From positions 1-64,000 of the IMG/VR virus record IMGVR_UViG_3300035703_000070: 64,000 nt of DNA. One strand, written 5' to 3'. The position numbers and the translations under genes were made by a program. Source of the stretch: a virus. Shown here piece by piece: positions 63,460 through 64,000 of this stretch (positions are counted from its first letter, which is position 1; every line of letters begins with the position of its first letter). A model generated the notes under the pieces. That model was not told the DNA's origin. It saw only the letters and a program-made list of their open reading frames with translations, and searched no databases.

Positions 63460-64000
63460 CTAAGCGCGACCGTAGGAAGGCAGACTAGTGTTGCGCTTGG
63501 GCTTGTCACGCCCAAGGAGTTCGCCATTGAGGCGCTCCGCCATGTCCCAAAGCGGCTCCGTGGTCAATTCATCCCATCCTTTACCCCCGTATTTAGCACT
63601 GCTAATAGTAGAAGGCTTTACGCCCCATGCTTCAGCCAATTGAGTGCGCAAGCCACGCAAATGCCGCATGTCTTTGGGAAGTCGCAACAACACCCTGACC
63701 TGGGCTTCGTTGAGCAGTGGGTCGCCAATTTTTTTGCGTGGACGCTTGGATCTGCCGTCAATGTACGCGGGCCAATACCCAAGATTACGTTTCATGTCGG
63801 CGGCATTTTCCTTGAGACTGCCCCATCTAAGGTTTTCTGGCACATTATTGGTGTGAACGTCGTCGTAGTGCAAAACGTTTTCCTTCCCTTCTGGAGGAAG
63901 TCCATGGAAAGCAAGGCACACAAGGCGAGCCACAAGAATTCTTTTCAGTTCTCCATTTTTAGACAGCATCACAGACATTCGCCCATGGCTCTTGCTGATA
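63460..64000 (-). CDS. HNH endonuclease, 5' end outside the window
   Basis: At least 179 codons are visible; the frame stays open to the window edge (before the ATG at 63978 it reads ISKSHGR), so the start may lie beyond. HNH_3 motif: VLHYDDVHTNNVPENLRWGS and LKENAADMKRN. A C-terminal HTH-like region (RTQLAEAWGVKPSTISSAKY) follows. It is a homing-type endonuclease of the same class as 23073-23600. Confidence 0.85.
   Translation of the reverse strand, partial: ISKSHGRMSVMLSKNGELKRILVARLVCLAFHGLPPEGKENVLHYDDVHTNNVPENLRWGSLKENAADMKRNLGYWPAYIDGRSKRPRKKIGDPLLNEAQVRVLLRLPKDMRHLRGLRTQLAEAWGVKPSTISSAKYGGKGWDELTTEPLWDMAERLNGELLGRDKPKRNTSLPSYGRA

Overview
The window is a large part of the genome of a tailed dsDNA phage with a lambda-like, siphovirus-type tail. 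There is no bacterial chromosome context. Late genes follow the familiar order: terminase, portal, minor head protein, prohead protease with scaffold, decoration protein, major capsid, head-tail connectors, major tail protein, chaperone G/GT, tape measure, then tail-tip proteins like lambda M, L, K, I and J, and fibres. The tail-fibre modules, ThyX and dCTP deaminase, an RlpA-like protein and the small repeated accessory families resemble phages of cyanobacteria. A cyanobacterial host is likely but is my inference.

Layout. 1-1089 is gene-poor and holds a heptamer tandem repeat, four 23-bp direct repeats and a terminator. 1090-9640 (minus strand) is a dense array of small accessory genes, many joined by ATGA overlaps, including a DUF932 protein, a HicA-like protein, an RlpA-like protein and a probable small terminase. 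It is interrupted at 6080-6268 by a plus-strand structured RNA candidate. 9641-10013 is a divergent control region with palindromes. 10014-21178 (mostly plus strand) holds accessory and DNA-metabolism genes: paralogous small proteins, Sak3-type annealing protein, PD-(D/E)XK exonuclease, dCTP deaminase, ThyX and a DUF3310 protein, with a minus-strand primase-helicase at 11968-13947. 21754-23076 is the lysis cassette. 24578-58038 (minus strand) is the virion operon, read from portal to fibres. 58104-61052 (plus strand) carries a nuclease, a GIY-YIG gene, the large terminase and small genes. 61083-63460 mixes a probable large structured RNA, a phosphoesterase, a GIY-YIG gene and a tRNA-like gene. 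The window ends inside an HNH gene. No DNA polymerase or integrase was found.

How it works together. ThyX and dCTP deaminase feed dTMP synthesis; primase-helicase, Sak3 and the exonuclease serve replication and recombination; the late operon builds the particle. Two -1 frameshift sites (tail chaperone G-T at 42266-42272 and a new candidate at 49886-49892) and a nested scaffold start at 47787 tune virion protein ratios.

Most notable: (1) a six-gene sugar-synthesis and glycosyltransferase cassette (50140-55256) inside the head operon; (2) structured RNA candidates at 6080-6268 and about 61083-61633, plus one beside the tRNA; (3) a lysin joining a glucosaminidase to an L,D-transpeptidase-type domain; (4) seven homing-type endonucleases, one of which separates a phosphoesterase gene from a 15-codon diverged copy of its own start.
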